Part shown: in pieces, positions 22,034-42,700 of the stretch
How the letters are laid out: each line of letters begins with the position of its first letter
Numbering within the stretch: position 1 is the first letter of the stretch
Source of the DNA: Scatophagus argus
Taxonomy: Eukaryota; Chordata; Actinopteri; Scatophagidae
Direction of reading: 5' to 3'
Length of the DNA: 64,000 nucleotides
Assembly: GCF_020382885.2 (NCBI RefSeq)
Contig: NC_058506.1
Span: forward strand, 8,162,318 to 8,226,317
Position numbers and translations under genes: made by a program
Notes under the pieces: generated by a model
Told to the model about the DNA's origin: nothing
Seen by the model: only the letters and a program-made list of their open reading frames with translations
Database searches by the model: none

Positions 22034-24015
22034 TCTTAGTTGGCAGAAACAGAGGATATAAGACCAGTGGAGGAAAGAACTGAAAAAGAAAAAAAAAAAG
22101 CAGGGATGCAGGGAAGTTGTTGTTGCCTGTTTCAGTCAGACTGTGTCTTCTGGACTCAGCTGAGCATCCCTCCCCTCTCTGCAGGTGTAAAATACAGGAA
22201 GCTGCTGCTGTATAATTCAAAATCCTGGGGAAGTTTTTTTTTCCTGCCTCTGTTTGTGTGGATGACTTCAAGCTTTATCTCTTTTTCATGGCCATATGCA
22301 CATTCAAGGAATTACTGCAAGAATATTTAAAGAGACAGGAGCATTTTCAAAGCAGAACAACCAGCATTGATCTTCCTGGCAGCATCAGATTAGCAGAAAC
22401 AGTTTCATATGATATATTCTAACATATTATTTACAATCATATTTTTTTTTCCAAAAATGAAGGCAGATACAACATGAGTGGTACAGATAAAAAAAATAAT
22501 GTACGACAACAATCAAAGCCATCATTAACACAAATCCACAAACTTGTAAGAAGCCAGTAAATGTGAAATGCTATTGGACTTCTTCTCTTCGAAAGCCATA
22601 AATGAAGATTATTCCCCTGAATGTGAGATCATTTACATAAATTTAAATGACACTGATATTTTTCATGTTGACTGTTTCATGTTTTGATGATAAATAATAA
22701 TCCATTATCATCAGTATATATTTTATATATATTTTCTCTAGTGTAAATGTGCCAGCAAGAGATATGATCACTTAAATCAAGACCGTATTGTCTAAATTAT
22801 AAGAATGTGATATGTAGCCACAGTAAAAAGGAAAAAGCACGAAGGCACGGAGTTATAATTAAATCAAGTGGAACAATTCTGTTTAAGTGTCAGTACACAT
22901 CGAGAGGCTAATCTTCAGCAGAGCTTTCTAACGTTTCTGGTCTAACTATTTCATCTTCAAATCGCCAGACAAATTCTGATATAAATGTTGAAGCTCATGT
23001 TTATTCCTCCATACAGAGTGGGAGGCGGTTCAGCCATTTACTCATGTAAAATTAATGTCAAAGAAAGCGATGGGACGTTATGGCTGCACGTGTTTGCCTC
23101 ACACTTGAGAGGCCGCTCTGCTCTTCGCTCTGGAGCCCACACTGTCAAACAGGATAAGAAATGTGTGAAAATGTTAAACATGAGCGCACTCCTAATAAGA
23201 AGCCTCAGGAGGCAAAAAAAAAAAAAGAAAAAAAGAAAAAGCTTCTGCACGCTTGAACAAGACAAGTAGGCCAAGTTTCATTTTTATGTTGTTTTTGATT
23301 GACTGTAAATTGGCTCTAATTAGATTGTACTTCCGCACACTGTAAAAACATCCTTGTCAGGTGTTATGTATACAAGCCCGCTTGTTCCCACTTAAACCAA
23401 CAATAAGCACTTTTAGACTTTTAACATCACCTCACTCAATTTAATAGTGTCCAGTCACTACATGTACAACTCGAGTGAATTTACCAAACAGCATGCAATG
23501 ATTAAAATGCTCCAGAACAGATGAGCTCAAGCACATGGACTTTAACAACCGTCACAGCTGCAGGTCAACTTGTCTGTCATCAGTGCTATTATCTGGGAGC
23601 GAAGCTGAAAATAATACGATCACTCCGATTTAAAAATAGCTTTTATTGCAGCTTCGCTCACGACAAGCTGCTCTGATCACACAGAGGAAGGCAATAACCC
23701 ATGCTCAACATTTTCAGCCTGTTGGGGGTGGGGGGGCAGGCAGACAATCACATTAAGAACATGTTTTTTAAAAAAAATGAAAAATAAAGAAAACATGAGC
23801 ATCAAGTTTGGTGGAAGATGAGACACTGAATTTTCCCGAATAAAGATGGAAAGTCCAACTATGAAAATATTTGCAGTGACACGACACAGTTTACATTAAT
23901 TCTCCCATTTTGCATGTATGATCAGGGGTGTCTTCAAGAGTGTGGCGATGTCAAAGTTCAGTCTTAACATGAAGCCCAACTCCCCTCCAATAACCGAGCA
24001 GCAGCTTCCTCCATC
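22034..24015. other. glra4 upstream region and aifm1 3' UTR
   Basis: From 24015 down to about 23640 is the probable aifm1 3' UTR: TTTATT at 23642-23647 reads AATAAA on the minus strand, roughly 370 bp after the stop. The rest should hold the 5' UTR and promoter of glra4. A-rich runs occur at about 22087-22100 and 23214-23240. No other exon was recognised, and there is no GTTAGC cluster here. Confidence 0.5.
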
Positions 24016-33153
<9,138 letters not shown>

Positions 33154-33881
33154 TGTGGCTCAGCTCCGCTGTAACCGTTCCCAGTTTGCTAGCCGACTTT
33201 TCGGACAGGACCACTAGCTATGTAGTGCTAACTAAGTCCAACAGCCAGCTCAAAGTGACAACTAGCTGCACCGCGCTGCACGCCAAGGCCAGGGACAGGT
33301 CATACGTTTCAGGGGAATCATGGGTAATTGCAAAGACTCTTTTACCACGTGAGATTGGTCACATCTAGAAAACCAAGTGGGTTAACGTCATTGGAGGAAA
33401 GATGGCGTTGCCCAAGATATGAGTGCTGAATACAAATCAGTTCCATAAAGTCTTAAACGACTCAAAATCGTTTTTGTTCTTATTTTTGTGCAGTGATGGC
33501 TCACAATATTTTTGTTATTAAATGACCAGCAGCCACATAGTTAATGTTAGCGTTATTTCAGATCTAATCTCTGTATATCAGACCTCAGCTCTGTGTTACG
33601 TGCTGTTGCCCTGAGTAACGGCTGCTTTTAGCTCCAGTCTGTTTTTCAAGACTCTTTACGGTAACTGCCGTAAACCCGGTTCTCGCTTTTGACTCAACGT
33701 TAACTTTTTTTTTGGCGCAGATCAAATGCAGCCACAGCGGACTGCTGCCATCCACAGTTTATTTAACATACAGTGATACAATTAGTTACCGATTTCCAGG
33801 CACTTTTCACACAGGCGGAACGGAAGCTAAAGAGACGGGTCAACTGAAAAGAATAATCAATAGTTTATAGTTTCATAATAA

Positions 33882-34000
33882 CATCAGAATCAGAATCAGA
33901 ATCAGAATCAGAATCAGCTTTATTTGCCAAGTATGTGTGACCATACAAGGAATTTGACTCCGGATTTTTCTCTGTCCTGTGCACCATACAAAATACAAAA
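33882..34000. mobile_element. LINE-type 3' tail with (CAGAAT)n
   Basis: Five to six tandem CAGAAT units (33883-33915) are followed by CAGCTTTATTTGCCAAGTAT, then CATACAAGGAATTTGACTCC. This is the reverse complement of a 3' end very frequent in fish non-LTR retrotransposons, whose tail is a (GATTCT)n-type hexamer. Strongly 5'-truncated; no coding left. Confidence 0.65.
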
Positions 34001-35020
34001 AAGCAATAATAATAATAAAAGAAGAATAAATATTTACAAGAAAAAAAAAAATATATATATATATATATATACATAACCTTTTGTGTAAAATAAGCAATCA
34101 TACAAAATGATCTGACACGGATAACACGGATTGATTTACTAAATATATGTCATTCAAAGCATGAGATAAAAAATAGAACAAGAGATAAAATGTTTTTTCT
34201 AATTATTTTCATACTGTCCTTTGTTTTGGAAATAAAATATGAGCGACATTATTAAGATATAGCATTGTGGTTATGCAAATGTTGGTTTAAAATAAGTTAT
34301 ATACACAAATCTTAATTTCTATTTTCACTGAGTCATGATTTCCAGATATGAGTGTGTCCAGTGACAGACATCAAATACATGTAAGTCTTGATGTCTCCCT
34401 CTGGTGGTTGCTGAAAAAATTGGAGAGAGATGAGTTTGAGTGTGTTTACGGACTGACTGCAGTTATCTGCGGAATGCTAATTTTGAACGTTCATAGTGAT
34501 GTCTTCTGCTAAAATGGCCTCTGTTTCTGCGTCAGAAATTGTTATGGAAGTTGATTATTCGTGAGAGGAAATCGTTTTCAGTTCGCTTTCATTTATGTAC
34601 TTCCCTCTTAGGAGGAAATCTGAAGAGATGTGGATGACTGGTGGCACGTCAGTGTTTTACTGAGAAGATTGAAACAGAACTTCATGTTCAACAAGCCATT
34701 GTGTTGCTTTGTTGTTTTCTTATATATCATTGGCATGTGAACATGTGATAATTATGTAACAGTTAACAGTTAACTGTATCCTACCACTGTTAATACTACT
34801 GCTGCCACAGCTACTATTACACAACCACTACCTTTACTTTTAGAAGTTCTAAAAGAACTTAGAAGTTTTATTTTTATGTAAATTTTATTGCATACACATA
34901 TGCAAAAAACAAAGATAAAACAAAGAAAAGAAAAAAGAAACCTAAATGAATAAAAATAACATTTACCACAGCCTGCAATTTTCAGAAAAAGAGTCCAGGA
35001 AAGATGATAATACACACAGA

Positions 35021-35082
<62 letters not shown>
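35021..35082. repeat. compound (CT)n(CA)n microsatellite
   Basis: About 14 bases of CT repeat run directly into about 48 bases of uninterrupted CA repeat. Expected to be length-polymorphic. Confidence 0.9.
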
Positions 35083-35085
<3 letters not shown>

Positions 35086-36599
35086 TCAATCAGACATATT
35101 CAATTCATTTCAGTTTATATGAGTTGGGATTAATGCTCAGAGTTAATCCACCACTCTGTAGTAACTCTGAAATTTCATACTTTCAATGCGCTAACCCTGG
35201 TTGTCAGATTTTTAGGAAACGTGTGTTGTTCCCCTTTAATGTAGAAGAGAGGCTTTAACTGGTAAAAAGCTGTGTTGTTGTCTGTACCACTGCGTTACTG
35301 TTGGGGGTGTGTGTCTATAATCCACTGGAGTAAAATGCATCTTCTAGCAACATCGGTTTTGTTGCACTGTGAGGGGTTAAGATCAGCAAACACATTGCGA
35401 TTTAATGTCCATGTGCCAGCTTGTGCAGAGCTCTTGTTAAATATTTTTTCATAAACATGCAGGGCAAAGCCATATTCAGTGAAAATAAGCTCCCTCCCCC
35501 TCCTTCTTCCTCTTGTTGAGATATGTTATGGCTGTTTGTTGAGAAGCTGTGAGTATTATTATACTATTTGTATTACATTATGCTCATCATTAATGACTAT
35601 CTCTTCAAAAATGTCTTCTAACTTAGTTTTTTTTATTATCCCATTTGTGATCCATATTGAATTGCATATGAATTGTGATCCACTGAGCAGAGCAGGAGGA
35701 TTTATGAAAGGGCCCCTTACAGCTTTTCACAGAGTCACCCTGAGTTACTGGGCAAAAAAGCAGGAGAGGTACCCCCATGTCACTGAACACCTCATAGCAG
35801 CCTGCTCACTGTGGCTTTGGCATTACTGGGATTTTATCATCTAGGGCCTTGATTGTTGTAGGAGCTGCTTGTAGCTTTGTAGCTGCTTTGAATGAGAAAA
35901 GTTCATGGAATGCTTACATCTGTTTAGACAATAAAATAGTAAACATTCGCCAAAGAGCTGAAATGAGAGTTGAGAGTTCGTGTTTGCCTTTCCTATCATT
36001 TTAAAATGTTTCTCAATTTTAAAGTGGGGCTGTTAAGATATTTTACTTTGGAAACCTGTTCAACACCTTGTTCATCACCTTCAAATTGCAATAAGCTGAG
36101 CACTGGAAGACAAGCCGAATGATGTGTAAATCATTCAGATACCACTTATTTGACTGCACCAAGACCCCCCCGAAAGCTCGTGTGGAAATAAGCTTGTATT
36201 AGTTCATTATTAAGCATTAAAGAAGGGAAGCTCTCCAGTTATCCTCTGTTAAACCCACTTCTTGTTTCTGTAGGGTTCAGAGACATCGTTAGATCACCAG
36301 ACAAATGAGCGTCATTACAACAGCAAAAAAGAAAATCTTCAAGTAAGATTTTATCAGCATGTGACTCAGCAGCTGTATGTTAGTCAGTCAGTACAGCTCA
36401 ATCCTCAAACCTGTCACAGCTTATAATGCGTTTTTCTCCTTTAAAACCCCCACAGGCCAGCATCCACTTGCCCTGAGCACTTGAGAAAACAAACACATAA
36501 TTCTCTCTCTCTCTCTCTCCCTCTCTCTGTCTCTCAGTGTGATCAATTTCTTGACTTCCTCCTTTTGAAGAGGCTAGGCTGAATACCAGAACACAGGAT

Positions 36600-36704
36600 A
36601 TGCTTTGCAGTGCTCTCAGTTTCACAGCAGCAGCAGCAGCGGCAGCAGCAGCAGCAGCAGCAGCAGCGGCGGCAGCCCAGAGGACGACACACTCTGCAGT
36701 CAAG
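36600..36704 (+). other. gab3: possible in-frame poly-alanine N-terminal extension of gab3
   Basis: The ATG at 36600 is the first in frame after a stop at 36552-36554 and is in frame with the conserved gab3 start at 36705. It would add MLCSALSFT, 17 alanines and QRTTHSAVK. The alanines come from a GCA/GCG (CAG-type) repeat at about 36625-36675. The upstream ATG has G at -3 and C at +4, a moderate context; the conserved ATG has A at -3. Family members start at the MS residues before the PH domain, so the default view is 5' UTR. Whether transcripts include the upstream ATG is unknown. Confidence 0.4.
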
Positions 36705-39700
36705 ATGAGTACTGGAGATGTGGTCTGCACCGGCTGGCTCATTAAATCCCCCCCGGAGAAGAAGCTAAAGAGATTTGTGAGTAGGAGTACACACCGGACG
36801 CCTGTTTACGTCCTCTGGCTGCAGTAATGTCAGGTCGTGTTGCTGAGCCTTGCTCGTTTCAGAGTGTGTGTGCATGTCTGCATGTGTGTTACGATGTGGG
36901 ATGGTGATTTAGAAATATACAGTGGATTTGTACGCTTTTGTTAAAATGAGCTGCCATTGAGTCTCTCTTATACCATCTTCCTCATTTGTATAATAATGTC
37001 GTACTTCAGTGTCTTGCATGTGGGGGAACTTGATGGTTGTAACAACATGTATTACGTATATGATGTGTCACAAACTGTAGATGTACTTCAGACATGGAAT
37101 GTACGAATACTGCAACTATATGTAATTCTCTACATGAACAGCACACAGTCTTTACTGGGGTTTTTTTGTAGTTGTCGGGGGTCATGTGATGACGCTGGGC
37201 TGGCCACCCGCTCAGCTCCGTGTGTGTATGTGTTTGTGTGATGAGCGTGCATATTGTGAAACATGGGAAGTAATGTCAGAGGCAGTCAGACACTTCAGAC
37301 TTCAGTGGCAAGCAGAAATAATCCAGTTTTATGATGGCAGTTTGCACTTCCTCTATACAAATGGAGACGGGACATTTGTCAACACAGTTGCAGGGAATGG
37401 GTTGGGGGGCACCTGCGTTGATAGGTTTCGGGGCGGGAAATAGAAACTTATTTTAGCACGCTATGCAAATGCTGTTGATGCCAGAGAACATGTTTTTTTC
37501 TGTTGACAGTCACACTATCTCCTTTAGTATTCAAATGTCAAGTACAGGTACATACCAGTATGAAAATGTTGTTTTATCTGGATCAAATACAAGCGACGGG
37601 CTTCAGTGTAGTGCTGTGTTTGTTTAGCCGCTGTGTTGCTGAATTTGGCCACAGCTCCTCTTCTCTTTTTTTTTTTCCCACCCTGACACCATGTTTAGAA
37701 ACGCAAGAATCGAAACAATTCAGAACGAATCCTTCCTGATGTGGAACAAGTCATGTTGTCTCATTTTCTGTCAACATTGCAGTTCCACTTTCTGCCGTGA
37801 TAAAAGTGCATTTAACAGTCGTCTTCTGTGTCCAGTCCACTACAGTGTGCTGTGAAGATGGCCCTTACTCAACTATTTCCACACAACTATTTCTTGTATT
37901 CAGACTTATAAAATTTTTTGTCATATAATAGAAATATAACCTTCCACCACACACACACACACACAGGCCTTTTTCACAACGGAAAAGCACAGTTGTAAAT
38001 AATAAGATTAATTAGCTGGATTGCATTTAGCTGCTTCAGATTCATGATCCTGGCATTGTGAATGTTGTCTCACTGTCATACTGGGACACTTGAATAGAAC
38101 AGAGCCATTGTTAACGTTATGAGTAACGCTTGCTTTTCTGACTGCAACAAATCAAAACGTCTGCTGTGAAAAATTTGTTGGAACTATAAACCTCATCTTG
38201 AGCTTGAACTTTCATTGTTGACATTAAAGCTTTGACTTCACAAAGTCTTAACTCGAGGTCCACTTGTTAGCATTTTCCAGAGATTTCAACCAGAGGTCCA
38301 TACATAGGTCACCTAATGACAGCTAAGGTCCATGTGCTGAAGAAGAACAAGAGATTTGGTTTAAAGCTCCGAGCAAACCAAAGCCCAGCTTGCTTGTTTT
38401 GTGATTCTCAGATTAGACATGTTCTTGTATTAACCATTCATGTCATCCACAGCAGGGAAACATGAAAGCTTTAGTGATTCCAATGATTGGAAGTCCACCA
38501 CTGAGTGCTCTGTCTTTACTTGCTTTATATTTTTTCTGAAAGAACAAAATAAACATAAACTAAACAAGGATCAGCTTCTGCAGTCACCATCTATTTCTAC
38601 TAGATGCACCTGTTTTGGAAAAACAACTTATTTTAACATAGTACAAGCACGCCATACTCCAAACATCTATAGGATCAAATTGTCATCTGTCTAGTTACGG
38701 TTTCCTCTTAAATGTGGCAATGTTATTGGCAGTAAATGTGGTGTGTCTAACCATTTCCTGGTATCATCTCAAAAATTGCTAACTGACTTGTGCAGGAGCA
38801 GATTACCCACATGCAAAAAGTTCTCACACCACAGAAATTTCAGGAGGGGCTCTGTCCCTGCAACACTCACAATGCCACAAAAACCAACTGTGAATATGAT
38901 ATCAGTAAACATCTTATGAAGTTTACTAAACCATTACTCTATTTAAACATAAAATATAACACCAACACGACTGGGCTGACCTGTATCCTTTGTGTCGTGA
39001 GGGCTCATGCAAACGCACTAAAAGTAGATCTTATGAAGAGCTGTAAGTATGTGTTAAGTATTACGTTTTCAGTAAGTCCTCACTAAAAAGCAGTGACCAT
39101 TTCAGAGTGTCGTTGTTGCTGCACATATACCTCTTTCATTGTGTTAGACATTTTCTGCTAAATACAGTGAACTTCCTCTTTTCTGTACTTCTGGGAAATT
39201 TCATTAAAGGTTCCTCTATACTTGCCATATTTAACGCAAAAAATTGAGTGTAAAGTTGCCACGTTAGCTGTTGTGAGCTGTGATCTAATTCCCATGACTG
39301 GTCATGACTAATAAAGCGGTCGTGGAGGGAAAAGGGAGATGGTGCAGTCAGAATTGGGCAGAACTGGTAACATTAAAGTGAAAATACAAAGTTCAAACTT
39401 AAAAAAGTCACTCCATGATGACCTGTTTGTTCCTTTCTCCTGCAGGCATGGAGAAAACGCTGGTTTGTGCTTCGAAGAGGTCGCATGAGCGGTAATCCTG
39501 ATGTGCTGGAGTATTATCAAAGCTGTAACTCCAAAAAGCCCATCCGCATCATTGACCTGAAAGAGTGTGAGGTGGAAATGCTGAACGGGCAGCTCAGGAT
39601 AAAGCGAGACTTCCACGGGAAGCACCTCTTCGTGGTGAAGACTTCCTCTCGTATTTTTTACCTGGTGGCCAAAACTGAGGAGGAGATGAACAGCTGGATC

Positions 39701-42700
39701 AGCAGCATCAGTCAAATATGCCACTTCGGGAACCAGGAGGATGCCGGTAAATGCACAGAAAAATTTTAATGCTGTTTGGTTTGAAATGTGGTTGTGTTAA
39801 AGCTACACGTGACTTTCAATTTTAAAACGCAAACCTGCCTCACTGAAAACCACAAAGAAAATGGAACAAAACAGAAGGTAATTGTGTTCAGTCGCCATAG
39901 TTCATCGGCGTAGTAGACTCACCATGCTGCTGCTTCAGAAATCGGTGTCACTTTTCCCCACAGAGGAAGCGGTGAACTGAAAATCTTTGAATGAGGTCAA
40001 AACTAACCATTTCTTTGCTGTGGCGTGGTGTCCTGATCAGCAGAACAACAACACACAGGTGCAGTGTGCTGACAACTCATGTGATCTTTCACAAGTAAAA
40101 TCCACAAATTGTGCATTGTTACATCTTGCTGCAAAAACATCCAAAGTTCAGCATTAACTGAGAAACTGTGAGGATATGCTGTCCATACAGGTGTGCTGAT
40201 ACTGCACTCATGTCACGCTACTTCGTTTTAATATTTCATTTTACACATTTGTATAATGATACACAAAACACCTAAAATATCCCCGTCGTGTCCAAGGTTT
40301 GATTATTTTACATTTCAATGTAGTGAAACAGTGTGGAGCGTTTATCCCTAAATTTAAAAAACACCTGAGGGAAAACGTAAGTGAAAATCAAGATTTAAAA
40401 ACAACAAACTGCAATGTATCTGAATAATCTATGCTGGTGCTAAACATCATGTCAGCTCAAGAATTTAAAACAGTTTTAACACCACTTGCTTTCCATCGAA
40501 CTGCACTCCTAACCCACACAACCTCACGTCATGACATTGTGGTTCAAACCATTTGATAAAAATAATTTCTGGTCCTTTTTTTTCCCCCCACCGTAAAAAC
40601 AAGTTGCATCATTTTAAACTGCAGTTCTTCGCACAAATTCTCTGGAATATAAATTTAGATGAAAGTTCCAGACAAGCAGTGGGCGTGGTTTAATGACTGG
40701 AAGACAAAACGTGACCTCGTGCTTTATCACAAAACAAACTGTTGTCTGTGGGCTGATTTTTCCAACCCTTCAGAGTGTCGTTGCTGCTGCTTGCGCAACC
40801 CGCAGCCTAATGTTGCTGCTGTATCAGAAGAGATAACAGCAGATCAACGGGGCACGATTCAAATTAACAAAGAAATAATGAGAGTTTTGTATCACTTCCT
40901 CGAAAGTACTTTGGGGCTGCCCAGAATTAAATGTCATCATGTGTCAGCTGATATTTTAAATATCTTTAAGTGCTGCTTTTACTGCCTCTCATTGGCCTGC
41001 CCCCACAGTGTATTTGTGAAGAGACTTGTGTCTGTTAGAACGCTGGCATCTGTGTGAAGGAGATAAAGCAACGGCACAAAGTTGCTGATATGTTGTCCTG
41101 TATGTTGCCGTAAATCAAAAAATATGCATACACGTAGCTGATTGAAATGCACATCCCACACTCATAAAACTATGATACCAATTGTTGCTGTAGTTTGTAT
41201 AGAATTTCAAATTAAAGTTCTGCTGCTTTAAGTTTTCAGACAGTGCCAGATAAGCAGTAGATGCTGTTTGGATCCCTAAAGAGCTCTGTGCAATGGCACC
41301 TCATAACTTTTGCAAAGGAATTTAAAAGGTCATACTGTGCCGACAAGTGAGCACAAACATCTTTTAAGGGAAGCAAATATTTCACAAGAACATTCAAAGA
41401 CTGTTGGATTTTTTTTCACTCACGTTGTTCTGCAGAGAAAGCTTTGACTCAGTGGCCTTGAGTGAAATGGTATGAGACAAATTTCTGAACGACGGCCAAT
41501 CTGACTAAAAGACTGAAGATCATATAAACAGAAGACGGAGCAGGGCTCACATGTGTCTACTTTCAACGTGCATGCAAAAGATATCAGTCCTGTCTTTAAA
41601 TTCACCTGTTCTGTGTGTTGTCAGTGTGACCACAGGCTGGGAGAAACCTGCCTGTGTGTTTGTGTATGGTTTTGTCAGCATGAAGCCAGTTTTCTTATCA
41701 GTCCTTAGTGCTTGCAACATTTCAGAAACTACAAGCTCCCTGTCCCTCCCTACTTACTCTCAACAGAGAGCTCAGAAGAAGGCTTTCCTCCCACCCCCAC
41801 CTCCCTCCAGCCATCACCAGACAGCTCCCACCGGGCATCTATCTCAAGCCAGCCAGATTCCAGTCATCCACCAGAATACCTGCTTCTGTCACAGTTTAAG
41901 ACAGGGAGTGTACGCATTAGTAGGTATGTACAATTTCTGAAAGGCCTTTGAGACAAGATGAAGTGATGACAACACTTCATGTTTAACAAATACATTGTTT
42001 TCATTTTTTTCCCTCCATATTTGTAGAAATGACAGCTTTTCAAACTCTGAGGTCTCCCTGGAGCAGAGATCATTGGATGATGCAGACAAGGATACCGTGC
42101 CCTCACCTCTTTACACTGACTCCTCTTCATCCTCCGTCTCTCATCGTACCCCCAGTCCATCTCTTTTTCTCTCCGGAAGATTGACTAACCCTCCTTCCAG
42201 CGCTCCATGTACCTCCATGGCTTTACCTAGTGTCTTCCAGTTTGACAAACCTTTTTCTTCTGCATCGTTTGAGGCAACGAGTGATAGACAGACACCTCCT
42301 CCACTGCCACCCAAGCCCAATCACTCATCAGAGCAGCAACGTGATGAAGGAGTTCACAGGTCGAGACCAATGAGTGCACGGAATTTCTCAAGCCACTCTG
42401 AGTTATTTTCCCGGAGGATGACTTTCTCAAGCCTGGACCATCTCCGAATAGGTATGCCTTTGATCGGAAAGCAGTATCACAGTGTGCCTAATGCAAAAAC
42501 TGAGAGAGTCCCGGTGTTAATATAATGGGGCAGCATACAGTTGAGAGTTGACGTCTGATTTTAATGGTGGAGAATGTTAACTTTCGTCGTTTTTCAATAA
42601 TATCTCTCTTTTTTAGGAGATGGTGATAGCAGGTTGATGAGGAACAGGAGGCAGAGTCTCAATTTGGTAAGAGAATCATCAGCGGCCGTAAAACAGGTTC

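Larger units (their letters stand above)
33154..36599. other. intergenic DNA between the divergent aifm1 and gab3 genes
   Basis: Beyond the aifm1 promoter this stretch holds a LINE-type tail (33882-34000), a TA run (34051-34072), a CT/CA microsatellite (35021-35082) and a CT-rich run (36500-36537) close to gab3. No coding exon was recognised. The final few hundred bases should include the gab3 promoter; no GTTAGC cluster is seen there. Confidence 0.5.

Noticed and set aside
33865-34101. Minus-strand ORFs with Asp-Ser or Ile-Leu repeats
   Set aside because: Produced by the CAGAAT tandem tail of a retrotransposon fragment.
36398-36742. Minus-strand ORF with poly-alanine opposite the gab3 start
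   Set aside because: Caused by the same triplet repeat read on the other strand; nothing else supports a gene.
41725-41766. Earlier acceptor (ATTTCAG) for gab3 exon 3
   Set aside because: It would break the reading phase from exon 2. The acceptor ending at 41766 has a long pyrimidine tract, fits phase 1 and leads into sequence like human GAB3.
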